Part shown: in pieces, positions 11,343 through 19,936 of the stretch
Numbering within the stretch: the first letter of the stretch is position 1
Layout of the letters: every line of letters starts with the position of its first letter
Assembly: GCF_003967035.1 (NCBI RefSeq)
Contig: NZ_AP018560.1
Location: 1,573,001-1,637,000, forward strand
DNA length: 64,000 nt
Origin: Aerosticca soli
Lineage (GTDB): Bacteria > Pseudomonadota > Gammaproteobacteria > Xanthomonadales > Rhodanobacteraceae
Direction of reading: 5' to 3'
Notes under the pieces: model-generated
Seen by the model: the letters and a program-made list of their open reading frames with translations, nothing else
Database searches by the model: none
What the model was told of the DNA's origin: nothing
Translations under genes and position numbers: made by a program

Positions 11343-12092
11343 TCATGGCCCCGCATCGCCCTCGAGCTGGCGCGCCAGCGCGTACAGTACGCGCAGGTCG
11401 TCGGCCTCGAGTGCCTCGCCTTCGAGGCTGCGGAAATGATGGCGGAACGCGCGCACCGCGGCGGCGCGGTCGTCCAGCGGATAACCGATCGCCGCCAGCG
11501 CCAGCCACGGATCGAACCCCGGCGGCGGATCGGCCAGCGGCACGCGCGGCCACAGACCATAACCGGCTGCCGCCAGCCGCGCCCAGGGAAAGCGCGGCCC
11601 CGGATCGAGCTTGCGCGCGGGCGCCAGGTCCTCGTGGCCGATCACCTGCGTCGGCGGTATGCGCCAACGCCGGGTGAGATCGGCGAGCAACACCAGCAGA
11701 CCATCGATCTGCGCCTCGGGGAACGGGGCATGGCCGTCGTTGACGAGCTCGATGCCGATCGAGGCCGAGTTGACGTCGGTGATGGTCCCCCAGCGTCCGG
11801 CGCCGGCATGCCAGGCACGCTCATCGTCGGCCACCAGTTGATAGATGTGCCCGTCGGTGCCGAGCAGGTAATGCGCACTCACCGGACCTGACGCATTGGC
11901 CGAACGCAGAATCGCCAGGCTGCGCGCCAGCGAGGCCTCGTCGGTGAAATGCAGCACGATCAGCACCGGACGACGCGCATCGTGATGGGGCGAAGGCACC
12001 CAGCTCGCCAGCGGATTGCGCGCGGGCACCGGTGCACAGGCGGCCAGCACGAGCGCCAGCATCGCTCCCAGCGTTGCCATCCACACGCGCAC
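11343..12092 (-). CDS. N-acetylmuramoyl-L-alanine amidase, AmiD/AmpD-like lipoprotein
   Basis: A short signal peptide ends in the lipobox LAAC, so the protein is probably anchored in the outer membrane like AmiD. The Amidase_2 domain follows with its zinc ligands in VLHFTD, in the WHAG stretch and in the C-terminal KLDPGPRFPW block, together with VIGHEDLAP. The enzyme should cleave the bond between MurNAc and L-Ala in peptidoglycan or muropeptides. Start choice: GTG at 12092 is eight bases after a GGAGG and gives a clean lipoprotein signal (MRVWMATLGAM). An in-frame ATG at 12131 would put 13 extra, non-hydrophobic residues in front. Confidence 0.85.
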   Translation of the reverse strand: MRVWMATLGAMLALVLAACAPVPARNPLASWVPSPHHDARRPVLIVLHFTDEASLARSLAILRSANASGPVSAHYLLGTDGHIYQLVADDERAWHAGAGRWGTITDVNSASIGIELVNDGHAPFPEAQIDGLLVLLADLTRRWRIPPTQVIGHEDLAPARKLDPGPRFPWARLAAAGYGLWPRVPLADPPPGFDPWLALAAIGYPLDDRAAAVRAFRHHFRSLEGEALEADDLRVLYALARQLEGDAGP

Positions 12093-12427
12093 GCTCGCAA
12101 CCTCCGACGGATCAACCGCGTGCATTGTCACGGGACGCAGGCTTTTTGCCCACCGCCCCTGCCGGCGTTCGCGTCAAACCCAATGGCATTGCCTGCGCTC
12201 GTGATCGGCCAGGCTGCAAGGCAAGGACGCGGCTTTGCACGCGTGAAGCGCCCGGCCACGCTGCGCAGAAGCCGGGGCAACAGGAAGGCACCGGATGCCG
12301 TACCTTCAGCGCGACGTCACCGCCCGCCGTCGTCCTCGCGAATCCCAGGCTCTGGCGATCGAGCCGTGAGGCGGTGAGCGAAGCCCCGGCAGGCCGGCAC
12401 AAAGGCAACCGAGCACAAGGCCGGCGC
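12093..12427. other. 335-base gap without a recognisable gene
   Basis: This stretch separates the AmiD-like gene start from the 3' end of the carboxylesterase gene. It holds the presumed promoter of the amidase-HAD pair near 12100-12180. I see no convincing coding signal, tRNA or terminator in it. Confidence 0.4.
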
Positions 12428-14038
12428 TCACCACCCCTCCCCGCGATGGGTGGCGAAATAGCTGCGCAGGAAGGCGTGCCGGGCGGCGCCGGGGTCGTAT
12501 TCGATATGCACGGGCAGCTCCAGCCACTGGCGCGGCACCGGGTCTTGATGGATACCGACGGCGGGCCACGGCGGCAAGCCGGCGTCGTTGGGGTCGCCCT
12601 GCGCCACGAAGGCGCGCACATAGGCCGAGAACAGGCCCGCCAGGGCCCGATCGGCGGCGTCCCAGGCATACACCGGGTTGCCGGCCAGGTTGTCGAGCGC
12701 GTACTCGATCTCGGCGCTGTGCACCGCACCGGGCGCCTCCGCATCCACCGCCGCAGGCACCCGCGGCCTGGGCCGCGGATGGGCGTAAAGGTAGAAATAC
12801 ACCGGCGCGCCGCTCGCCCGATGCGCATCCATCCAGCGCCAGGTGCTGTGCGCGACGAAAAGGTCGCCGGCCAGTTCGCGCGCGGACCGGCGCACCTGCG
12901 CTTCGTCCGCACCCGGATAGAGCGCAAGCGCCTGCGCAGCCTGGGTGCCGAACAGGCGTCGCAACGCCGCGCGGTAATGCGCCGGGGTCGGCGTGGCGCC
13001 ATGCAGGAGGGCCGGGTAATCGCCCTCCTGGGTATTGCTGCCGAGCAGCAGCGGCACTTTGGCCTGATCGCCGCGGGCAAAAGTCGCTTCCGGCGGCTCG
13101 GACAGAAACAGGCCGTCCACGTCCGGGCGCGCCGGCGTGGGCTCGATGGCCGCGCTGGCCTCGAGTAGCGCCGCGGCCGGCAAGTCACGCAAGGCGGTCA
13201 GCGACGATGCCCCGGCACGGGCGGCCCACCGCGCGCCGCGCTGCATCGCCTCCGCCCTGGGCAGCGGCGCGAGCGGGGCGATCAGCGCGCCGCTTTCGCC
13301 CAGCGCCCCGGCGATCAGATCACGTGTCAGTGGAGAGGCCATGAGCGCGCTCACCGACATCGCCCCGGCCGACTCGCCGCCCACGGTGATCCGCGCAGGA
13401 TCGCCGCCGAAAGCGGCAATGTTGGCCTTCACCCAGGCCAGCGCCGTCGCCTGGTCGAGCAAGCCGTAATTGCCGGCGGCCTGTTGCGACGACTCCTCCG
13501 CCAGGGCCGGCAAGGCCAGGAAACCGAACACGTCGAGCCGGTAATTGAGCGTCACCACCACCAGGCCACGGGCAGCGAGCGCGGCACCGTCATAGCGCGG
13601 TTCGGAGCCATCGCCGGCCAGGAACCCGCCACCATGCAGATAGACCAGCACCGGATACGCCGTGCCGGCAGCCGGTGCCCAGACATTGAGATAGAGGCAG
13701 TCCTCGGCCATGCCGGGGCTGCGAAAACGCATGTCGGCAAAGAGCGGCCGCTGCATGCAGCGCGGCCCGAAAGTCGTGGCCTGGCGCACGCCCTGCCAGA
13801 CCGCTGCCGGTCGCGGCGGCCGCCAGCGCCAGGCGCCGATCGGCGGTGCGGCATAGGGGATCCCCAGAAAGGCCCGCACCATTCCTTGGGGTCGCGCGAT
13901 TGGAAAACCCTCGAGCACGCCGCCGGCGACCGTCACCCGCGGCGGCAGCGGCGCAGCCATGCCCGGCGCACCCGTCAGAGCCAACGACAACAGCAGCGCG
14001 GCGCGCCTCGCCGCGGCCAGGAAACGGACCATCGCCAT
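12428..14038 (-). CDS. type-B carboxylesterase, exported
   Basis: The 536-residue protein begins with a Sec signal peptide (AAARRAALLLSLALTGAPGMAA) and is a carboxylesterase/lipase family member of the alpha/beta-hydrolase fold. Visible signatures are EDCLYLNVW, the oxyanion hole HGGGF and the nucleophile motif GGESAGA. The acid residue and the HSAEIEYALDN stretch that holds the catalytic His follow in the C-terminal half. Such enzymes hydrolyse carboxyl esters of broad specificity in the periplasm. The ATG at 14038 has AAGGCGC ahead of it; other in-frame ATGs lie upstream and at 14032. Confidence 0.88.
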   Translation of the reverse strand: MAMVRFLAAARRAALLLSLALTGAPGMAAPLPPRVTVAGGVLEGFPIARPQGMVRAFLGIPYAAPPIGAWRWRPPRPAAVWQGVRQATTFGPRCMQRPLFADMRFRSPGMAEDCLYLNVWAPAAGTAYPVLVYLHGGGFLAGDGSEPRYDGAALAARGLVVVTLNYRLDVFGFLALPALAEESSQQAAGNYGLLDQATALAWVKANIAAFGGDPARITVGGESAGAMSVSALMASPLTRDLIAGALGESGALIAPLAPLPRAEAMQRGARWAARAGASSLTALRDLPAAALLEASAAIEPTPARPDVDGLFLSEPPEATFARGDQAKVPLLLGSNTQEGDYPALLHGATPTPAHYRAALRRLFGTQAAQALALYPGADEAQVRRSARELAGDLFVAHSTWRWMDAHRASGAPVYFYLYAHPRPRPRVPAAVDAEAPGAVHSAEIEYALDNLAGNPVYAWDAADRALAGLFSAYVRAFVAQGDPNDAGLPPWPAVGIHQDPVPRQWLELPVHIEYDPGAARHAFLRSYFATHRGEGW

Positions 14039-14426
14039 GCGCCTTGCCTGATGCTTCGAAAAAAACGTCCCGCGCATCATAGAAGCACGCACCCGTGATT
14101 TCGGAGCCGGCGAGCCGCCTTGGGGGATTTTCAAAAACCGCCATGGCACGACGCATGTCCGTGCCGCCGCCGTCGATGGCTTGGGGTGCCTTACTCCATG
14201 CCGCGGCCTGCCGTCCAGGACCGGCCATACAGGGCAACCCGCGCGTACCACCGACAGGGCATGCAACGCCGTGCCGAGGCCTGCAGCCGCGTCGGCGCCG
14301 ATTCATCGGCAGGGCGCCGGGCGCGCTTATACTCCGGCAGCCGTCGATCGCTGCACGTACGCCTCGCCTCGCGGGGTGCCTGGAAACCGCATCCATCCGC
14401 CGTCCATCCGTTGAGGGAGCCTGCCC
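14039..14426. promoter_or_regulatory. divergent intergenic region, esterase / permease
   Basis: These 388 bases hold divergent promoters. A TTATAC element near 14326-14331 is a reasonable -10 hexamer for the SLC13 gene. No small ORF, RNA gene or repeat is supported here. Confidence 0.3.
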
Positions 14427-16268
14427 GTGAGCCTCTCGCTCACCCCCGAAATGATCCTGGTGCTCGGGCTGGTGGGCTTCACCATGCTGATGCTGGTGCT
14501 GGAGTGGGTCCGCGCCGACCTGGTGGCGCTGCTGGTGGTGGTGGTGATCGGCCTCACCGGCCTGGTGCCTTCCGACCGCGTGTTCAACGGCTTCGCCGGC
14601 AACGCGGTGATCGCGATCATCGCCATCATGATCATGGGCGCGGGGCTGGACCGCGCCGGCGTGCTCGCGCTCACCGCCAACTTCGTCATGCGCATGGCGC
14701 GCGGCAAGGAATCGCGGCTGGGCGTGGTGATCAACTCGGTGGTGAGCCTGTTCAGCGCGGTGATCCCGAGCCAGGCGCTGGCGGCGCTGATGATCCCGGT
14801 CGCCAGCCGGCTGTCGGCGCGCACCGGCGTGCCGCTCTCCCGGCTGCTGCTGCCGATGGCCTGCTGCATCCTCACCGCCACCAACACCACGCTGATCGCC
14901 AACTCGCCGCTGATCCTGCTCAACGACCTCATCGCCAGCGCCAACAACAACCTGCCGCCCGGCGCGCACACCATCCCCAAGTTCGGCCTGTTCAGCGTGA
15001 CGCCGGTGGGTCTGGCGCTGGCCCTGCTCGGCATCTTTTTCTTCTATTTCTTCGGCAACCGGCTGGTGCCCGAGCGGGAAGACCCGCGACTCAAGGTCAC
15101 GCCGGGCCGCACCGAAAGCTATTTTGCCGACACCTACGGCATCGTCGGCGAGACCGCCGAGCTCACCGTCACCGCCGAGAGCCCGCTGGTCGGCATGAGC
15201 GTGGGCGAGGTCGAGCAGCTGCACGATGCGCCCATGATCCTGGCGATCAAGAGCGGCAACGAGGCGCGCATGGCGCCGCCCGGCGACCACGTGATCTGGG
15301 TCGGCACCGTGCTCGGCGTGCTCGGCCCGCGCGAGCAGCTGGCCCAGTTCGCCAACAACCAGCTGTGCCGCATCTCGTTCCGCATGCGCCAGCTCGGGGA
15401 TCTGTTCAACCCCAGCCGGGCCGGCATTTCCGAGGCGGTGATCCCGCCCAATTCGCGCTTCATCAAACGCACCCTGGGCGAGCTGCATCTGCGCAAGCGC
15501 TACGGCATCTCGGTGCTCGCCGTCCATCGCGGCGACAAGGTGCTGCGCGGCGATCTGCACGATGTCAGCCTGCGTGCCGGCGACACCCTGGTGCTGCATT
15601 CGAGCTGGCGCGATCTGGCGCGTGCCGCCGAGGACAAAGACCTGGTGGTGGTCACCGACATCCCGCGCGAGGAGCAGCGCCCGAACAAATTGTGGCAGGC
15701 GGTCGGCTTCTTCGTGCTGGCCAAGTGCCTGGCGCTGTTCACCAATCTCGATCTCTCGGTGGCGATGATGACCGGCGCGGTCGGCATGCTGCTCACCGGC
15801 GTGCTCAACATGGACGAGGCCTACCAGGCGATCAACTGGAAGACCATCTTCGTCACCGCGTGCCTGATCCCGCTCGGCTGGTCGATGGACGCCACCGGCA
15901 CCGCCAGCTGGCTGGCGCAGGAAGTCCTGCTGCACCTGGGCCACGCCCCGCACTGGGTGCTGCAGCTGGCGCTGGCCGTGCTCACCCTGCTGTTCTCGCA
16001 GGTCATGTCCAACGTCGGCGCCACGGTCATGATGGTGCCCATCGCCATCAGCGTGGCCACCGCCACCGGCGGCAACCCGGCCGCCTACGCGCTGATCGTG
16101 GCGGTGTCCTCGTCCAACACCTTCCTGCTGAGCTCCGGCCACCCAGCGCTGATGATGGTCACCGGCCCCGGCGGCTACCGCGCCCGCGACTTCCTGCGCG
16201 TGGGCACCCCGCTCACCCTGGCCGTGCTGGTGGTGACCCTGGTCGCGATCAATCTGATGTACCGCTGA
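14427..16268 (+). CDS. SLC13/DASS-family permease with two TrkA_C domains
   Basis: The 613-residue inner-membrane protein has clusters of hydrophobic helices at both ends (about residues 5-215 and 415-612). A soluble central part contains two RCK_C/TrkA_C-like domains (about 220-310 and 320-400, with ISEAVIPPNSRFIKRTLGEL). The repeated SLC13 signatures are seen as TATNTTLIANSPLILL and MSNVGATVMMVPIA. Such proteins import anions such as sulfate or dicarboxylates coupled to cations; the exact substrate cannot be told. GTG/ATG context: the start at 14427 is GTG behind GAGGGAGCC. Confidence 0.82.
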   Translation: MSLSLTPEMILVLGLVGFTMLMLVLEWVRADLVALLVVVVIGLTGLVPSDRVFNGFAGNAVIAIIAIMIMGAGLDRAGVLALTANFVMRMARGKESRLGVVINSVVSLFSAVIPSQALAALMIPVASRLSARTGVPLSRLLLPMACCILTATNTTLIANSPLILLNDLIASANNNLPPGAHTIPKFGLFSVTPVGLALALLGIFFFYFFGNRLVPEREDPRLKVTPGRTESYFADTYGIVGETAELTVTAESPLVGMSVGEVEQLHDAPMILAIKSGNEARMAPPGDHVIWVGTVLGVLGPREQLAQFANNQLCRISFRMRQLGDLFNPSRAGISEAVIPPNSRFIKRTLGELHLRKRYGISVLAVHRGDKVLRGDLHDVSLRAGDTLVLHSSWRDLARAAEDKDLVVVTDIPREEQRPNKLWQAVGFFVLAKCLALFTNLDLSVAMMTGAVGMLLTGVLNMDEAYQAINWKTIFVTACLIPLGWSMDATGTASWLAQEVLLHLGHAPHWVLQLALAVLTLLFSQVMSNVGATVMMVPIAISVATATGGNPAAYALIVAVSSSNTFLLSSGHPALMMVTGPGGYRARDFLRVGTPLTLAVLVVTLVAINLMYR

Positions 16269-16275
16269 AGGCGGC

Positions 16276-16650
16276 TCATCCGTCGAGCCAGACCGCACCA
16301 TCGGCCACGCGGACCGACACCGCCTGGAGCTGCTGGCCGCGGCAGGGACCGCCGATGCACAGGCCATCGGCCAGGCGGAAGCTCGCGCCGTGTGCGGCGC
16401 AGATCAAGGTGTCGCCGCTGCGCAAAAACTGGCCGGGCGCCCAGTCCAGCCGCCGGCCGGCATGCGGGCAGACGTTGCGCCAGGCGCATACGCTGCCGCC
16501 GCGGCGCAGCAGGATCAGGCTCTCGGTACCCTCGGGAAGCGACGCCTCGACCGCGCTCGGTTCGCCTTCGGCAATCTCGTCCAGACGGCACAGCGGCGTC
16601 TGCGGGGATGCGGCCATCGGACACTTGTCCTGCATACGGAAAACGGTCAT
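16276..16650 (-). CDS. Rieske 2Fe-2S domain protein
   Basis: This small 124-residue protein is a stand-alone Rieske domain. The cluster ligands are Cys61 and His63 in CPHAG and Cys84 and His87 in CAAH. It resembles ferredoxin-like subunits of dioxygenases or of nitrite reductase. No oxygenase partner is adjacent, so its electron partner is unknown. It converges with the SLC13 gene, with seven bases between the stops. An in-frame ATG twelve residues downstream is an alternative start. Confidence 0.85.
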   Translation of the reverse strand: MTVFRMQDKCPMAASPQTPLCRLDEIAEGEPSAVEASLPEGTESLILLRRGGSVCAWRNVCPHAGRRLDWAPGQFLRSGDTLICAAHGASFRLADGLCIGGPCRGQQLQAVSVRVADGAVWLDG

Positions 16651-16692
16651 GGTAGCAAGGCAAGTCCTTGATTATCAAAACAGGTTTTTAAC

Positions 16693-16944
16693 ATGCAACG
16701 CTGGTTGTCACGCCCCGTCCGTCCGCGCCATCCGTTGTTGCGCTTGCTCTCCCTGGCGCTCACCCTCGTGCTTGGCCTGATGCTGCTGCTCGCCGGATTC
16801 GTGCTCGGCGCCATCCTTCTCGCCGGCGGCTGCCTGTGGCTCGCTCTCCGGCAGGCGCGCAAGGGGCGCAAGAACACCACGCCGGCCGGCGGTACCGTGC
16901 TGGAAGGCGAGTTCGTCGTCATCGAACGCGGGCCCTCGCGCTGA
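16693..16944 (+). CDS. small single- or double-span membrane protein, unknown
   Basis: The 83-residue product has a basic N-terminus (RPVRPRHPLL), a long hydrophobic region at about residues 17-52 that could span once or twice, and a polar C-terminal tail ending EGEFVVIERG. I do not recognise a family. Its codon use matches the chromosome. It lies divergently from the Rieske gene with a short shared promoter region that includes an AT-rich stretch at 16665-16692. Confidence 0.6.
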   Translation: MQRWLSRPVRPRHPLLRLLSLALTLVLGLMLLLAGFVLGAILLAGGCLWLALRQARKGRKNTTPAGGTVLEGEFVVIERGPSR

Positions 16945-17020
16945 AAATCGCGCTGCCGACCGGCGCATGAAACGGATGGCGAGGCGACGCCCCGGCGCAC
17001 AGCATGGGCGCCTCGTCCCG

Positions 17021-17905
17021 ATGGAAAGCCCCATGAACGCCGATCCGCTGGAACAGGTCCGCTTGTTGCTGGAGCAGGCGGAGGAAGCGCCGCGTCTGGC
17101 GCAACTGGCCGCCGCCGTGCACTTGAGTGCGGCGCATCTGCAGCGCAGCTTTCGCCGGCGATACGGCGTGAGTCCGGCCGAATACCACCGCGCACGCCGG
17201 CTGGCGCGGCTCAAGCATGCGTTGCGCGACGGCGACACGGTGACCGCCGCGACCTACACGGCCGGCTTTGGCTCGGCCAGTCGCGTGTACGAGCACAGCG
17301 ACCGCCTGCTCGGCATGACGCCGGCGAGCTATCGCACCGGCGGCGCAGGCGCGGCGATCCGCTACACCACCACCACGACCCCGCTCGGACGTCTGTTGGT
17401 GGCGACGACCGAACGCGGCCTGTGCGCGGTGTCGCTCGGCGATGATGACGACGAACTCGCGCGCCGTCTGGCCGCGGAGTTCCCGCGCGCCACGCGCGAG
17501 CGGGTCGACGCCGGACGCGCGGAATGGCTGGATGCGGCCATCGCCCGGGTCAGCGCCATGCTCGGCTGGAACGACGCGCGGGCAGCCGACCTGCCACCGC
17601 TCGACGTCGCCGCCACCGCCTTCCAGTGGCGCGTGTGGGACGCGCTGACGCGCATCCCGGCCGGCGAGACGCGCAGCTACGGCGAGCTTGCCGCCGCCAT
17701 CGGCCATCCCGGCGCTGCGCGTGCGGTCGGTCGCGCCTGCGGCAGCAACCGGCTCGCCTTCCTGGTGCCCTGTCACCGCGTGGTGCGCGAGGACGGCTCG
17801 CCCGGCGGCTGGCGCTGGGGCGTGGAACGCAAGCGCGAACTGCTGGCGCGGGAGCGCGACGGCCTCGCCGGCAACGCGCTGTCGCGCAGGCGCGGCGCCA
17901 AGTAA
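17021..17905 (+). CDS. AraC-type regulator fused to O6-methylguanine-DNA methyltransferase (AdaA/Ada-like)
   Basis: The protein has about 294 residues in two parts. Residues ~5-105 form an AraC helix-turn-helix domain (LAAAVHLSAAHLQRSFRRRYGVSPAEY). Residues ~110-285 form the Ogt domain, with the methyl-acceptor site VPCHRVV at Cys251. The N-terminal zinc/Cys domain (Ada_Zn) of E. coli Ada is missing, so activation by phosphotriester repair is not expected. The role is direct reversal of O6-alkylguanine and probably control of an alkylation response. Starts at 17021 (ATG) and 17033 (ATG) are both possible; the second has GGAAAG just upstream. Confidence 0.85.
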   Translation: MESPMNADPLEQVRLLLEQAEEAPRLAQLAAAVHLSAAHLQRSFRRRYGVSPAEYHRARRLARLKHALRDGDTVTAATYTAGFGSASRVYEHSDRLLGMTPASYRTGGAGAAIRYTTTTTPLGRLLVATTERGLCAVSLGDDDDELARRLAAEFPRATRERVDAGRAEWLDAAIARVSAMLGWNDARAADLPPLDVAATAFQWRVWDALTRIPAGETRSYGELAAAIGHPGAARAVGRACGSNRLAFLVPCHRVVREDGSPGGWRWGVERKRELLARERDGLAGNALSRRRGAK

Positions 17906-17952
17906 TCTGCGATGTCCCGCGTCGCGCGACGTGCTTGCACTTGTCATCGCCC

Positions 17953-18429
17953 ATGACCGGATCGACCGTCACCGCGCAAGCGGCGCCCACGCTCATGGAA
18001 CCGCGCCTGCTGGTGCCGCTGTCGCTGCTCGCGCTGTACCTGATCTGGGGGTCGACCTATCTCGGCATCCGCATCGCGCTGGAAAGCTGGCCACCCTTCC
18101 TGCTCGCCGGCGTGCGTTTCCTGTGTGCCGGCGTGGCGATGTACGGCTACCTGCGCTGGCGCGGCGCAGCGGCACCGACGCGGCGACAGTGGCGCAACGC
18201 CGCGATCACCGGCGTGCTGCTGCTCGGTCTCGGCAACGGCCTGGTGTGCTACGCCGAACAACGGGTGAGTTCGGGCATCGCCGCGGTGGCGGTGGCGGTG
18301 GCCAGCATGCCGCTGTTCGCCGCGCTGCTCCACGGCCTGTACGGCCGCACCGACCCCTTTCCGTCAGGCTTGTGGACCGTGGGTGGCGAACACTTGCGTG
18401 CTGCCATCCGCGAGGATCAGCAGCACTGA
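17953..18429 (+). pseudogene. EamA (YedA-type) exporter, 5' part, interrupted by the copper island
   Basis: From the ATG at 17953 the first ~137 residues are an EamA/DMT transporter N-terminal half: LALYLIWGSTYLGIRIALESWPPF, then AITGVLLLGLGNGLVCYAEQ and the VAVASMPLFAALL helix. Homology stops around 18345-18362 in HGLYGRTDPF. The frame then reads about 22 foreign residues, antisense to the DUF411 gene, and stops at 18429. The C-terminal part reappears at about 24928-25158. Roughly 80-90 codons between the two pieces are absent, so the insertion was accompanied by a deletion. YedA-type proteins export amino-acid-like metabolites; the gene should be non-functional. Confidence 0.85.
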
Positions 18430-18825
18430 GTAACGCTGCGCGGTGCCCATCTCCATACCCGGCGAGCCCATCGGCATGCCCGGGACGGCCAGGCCGCGGG
18501 CATGGGGGCGCTCGGCCAGCAGCTGTTGGATGTCCTCCGCCGGCACATGGCCTTCGATCACGTACCCGCCGATCACGGCGGTGTGGCACGAAGCGGCCTC
18601 GGTGGGTACGCCCAGGCGTGCCTTGATCGCCGGCATCGATGCCTCCGCGTGGACAGTGGGCGTGTAGCCGTGGGCGCGCAGGTAGTCGACCCAGGCGCCG
18701 CAGCAGCCGCACGACGGATCGCGGTAGACCGCGATCGCAGTGCCGGCGGCCAGGACGGCGGTGGGCAGCAAGGCACCCGCGCCAAGCAGCAGAGCGCCGA
18801 CAGCAGAGAGGAAGCGCGACCTCAC
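18364..18825 (-). CDS. DUF411 metal-binding protein, exported
   Basis: The 153-residue protein has a Sec signal peptide (SRFLSAVGALLLGAGALLPTAVLAA), then the DUF411 domain with the cysteine cluster YRDPSCGCCGAW, a further Cys-His pair in ASCHTAVIGGYVIEGHVP, and a Met-rich VPGMPMGSPGMEMG. DUF411 proteins sit in copper and silver resistance loci and probably bind metal in the periplasm. The GTG start at 18825 overlaps the TGA of the cytochrome gene in a GTGA arrangement, which implies translational coupling. The stop lies a few bases inside the left island boundary. Confidence 0.85.
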   Translation of the reverse strand: MRSRFLSAVGALLLGAGALLPTAVLAAGTAIAVYRDPSCGCCGAWVDYLRAHGYTPTVHAEASMPAIKARLGVPTEAASCHTAVIGGYVIEGHVPAEDIQQLLAERPHARGLAVPGMPMGSPGMEMGTAQRYSVLLILADGSTQVFATHGPQA

Positions 18826-19925
18826 GGCGTGCTCGCCTCGGGCGCCGACTGCCACTGCACCGCGGTGATCTTCCAGGCGGCCCCGACCTTCTTGAGGGTC
18901 AGCCGTTCGCGGCTGCGCAGTGCGAACGGCTTGCCGTTGTGCGTGCCGGTGATACGGGATTCACTGCCCACCATGGCGGTGTCACCCATCGGCATGGAGC
19001 CCATCCACAGCGGCACCACCTTGGCGCTCTTCATGAAGGCCAGATCCTCGCTCAGATGGCCGGCGGCATAGGCCGCGCGCGATTGCGTCTGGCCGCCTTC
19101 GCTCAGCGTCGCCTCCGGTGCGAGCAGGCCGAGCACCACTGTGCGATCGCCATGCTCCAGCGCACCATGGAAGGCTTGGGCAACCTCCTCGGCGTCGGGA
19201 GCGGCCTTCGGGGTCAGGCCGTCCCGCGAGAGCGGAGCCTCGGGACCGGACGCTGCTTGCGGCTCGTCGCCATGGCTGTGACCGGCGCCCGCCGCGTGCT
19301 CGTCCATGGCATCCATGCTGCCACCTTCGCCCTGGTGGTGGCCTTCCGCCTCGTCGCCGCCGTGGCTGTGGTGGCCGCCAGCCTCATCGCCCATGTCCAT
19401 GTCCTCATCCGGCGGTGCCTTGGCGACCATGTCCTTGTATTGCTGGGGCGTCATGTCCGGCAGCTGTTGCAGGAAGGCCACCATGCTCCAGATGGTGTCG
19501 TCGTCGTGGCTGGTACCCCAGGCCGGCATGGCGCTCATCTTGATGCCGTGTTTGATGATCCAGAAGGCATCCTTCGGATCGACCCGCACCTGCGAGAGAT
19601 TGGGGGGCTGCGGGTAGAGGCCCGGGCGGATCTCCGAATCGCTCATGCCCGGCTTCAAGTGGCAGTCGGTGCACATGGCGGCGTACTGGCCGGCGCCTTT
19701 GAGGATCAGTTGCGGGTCCTTGAGGTTCGGTACCTGGATGTCTTCCGAACGCGCATGGATCGATCGCTCCCGTAGCGTCTGCAGGATCGCGAAGACCGGA
19801 CGGGTGTGATGATCGTCGGCGCCGATGTTGTAGATGCCGGAGTAGATGAAGACCGCGCCGCCAGCGATCAGGATGGCGAGCAGCGCGACGACCGCGATGC
19901 TGTAGTGCTTGACGTGTTGCTTCAT
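18822..19925 (-). CDS. membrane-anchored cytochrome c with Met/His-rich linker and NTF2/DUF4440-like C-terminus
   Basis: This 367-residue protein is made of four parts. Residues ~8-33 form an N-terminal membrane anchor. Residues ~80-180 form a class I cytochrome c domain with the haem site CTDCH and axial-Met candidates in KMSAMPAWG. Residues ~185-235 are rich in His, Asp, Met and Glu (DEDMDMGDE, GHHSHGGDE). The C-terminal domain (~255-365) resembles the SnoaL/NTF2-like DUF4440 fold. It is the fourth gene of the cop operon, 11 bases after copB with a GGGGG Shine-Dalgarno. Periplasmic electron transfer coupled to copper oxidation or binding is a reasonable inference. The ATG at 19925 was chosen because residues upstream are copB read in another frame. 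Confidence 0.82.
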   Translation of the reverse strand: MKQHVKHYSIAVVALLAILIAGGAVFIYSGIYNIGADDHHTRPVFAILQTLRERSIHARSEDIQVPNLKDPQLILKGAGQYAAMCTDCHLKPGMSDSEIRPGLYPQPPNLSQVRVDPKDAFWIIKHGIKMSAMPAWGTSHDDDTIWSMVAFLQQLPDMTPQQYKDMVAKAPPDEDMDMGDEAGGHHSHGGDEAEGHHQGEGGSMDAMDEHAAGAGHSHGDEPQAASGPEAPLSRDGLTPKAAPDAEEVAQAFHGALEHGDRTVVLGLLAPEATLSEGGQTQSRAAYAAGHLSEDLAFMKSAKVVPLWMGSMPMGDTAMVGSESRITGTHNGKPFALRSRERLTLKKVGAAWKITAVQWQSAPEASTP

Positions 19926-19936
19926 GGCGTTCCCCC

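Noticed and set aside
13590-16367. A 925-codon open frame on the minus strand across the esterase and permease genes
   Set aside because: It is antisense to the SLC13 gene, whose membrane and TrkA_C motifs are unmistakable. Its translation is a low-complexity His/Asp/Arg-rich shadow caused by high G+C.
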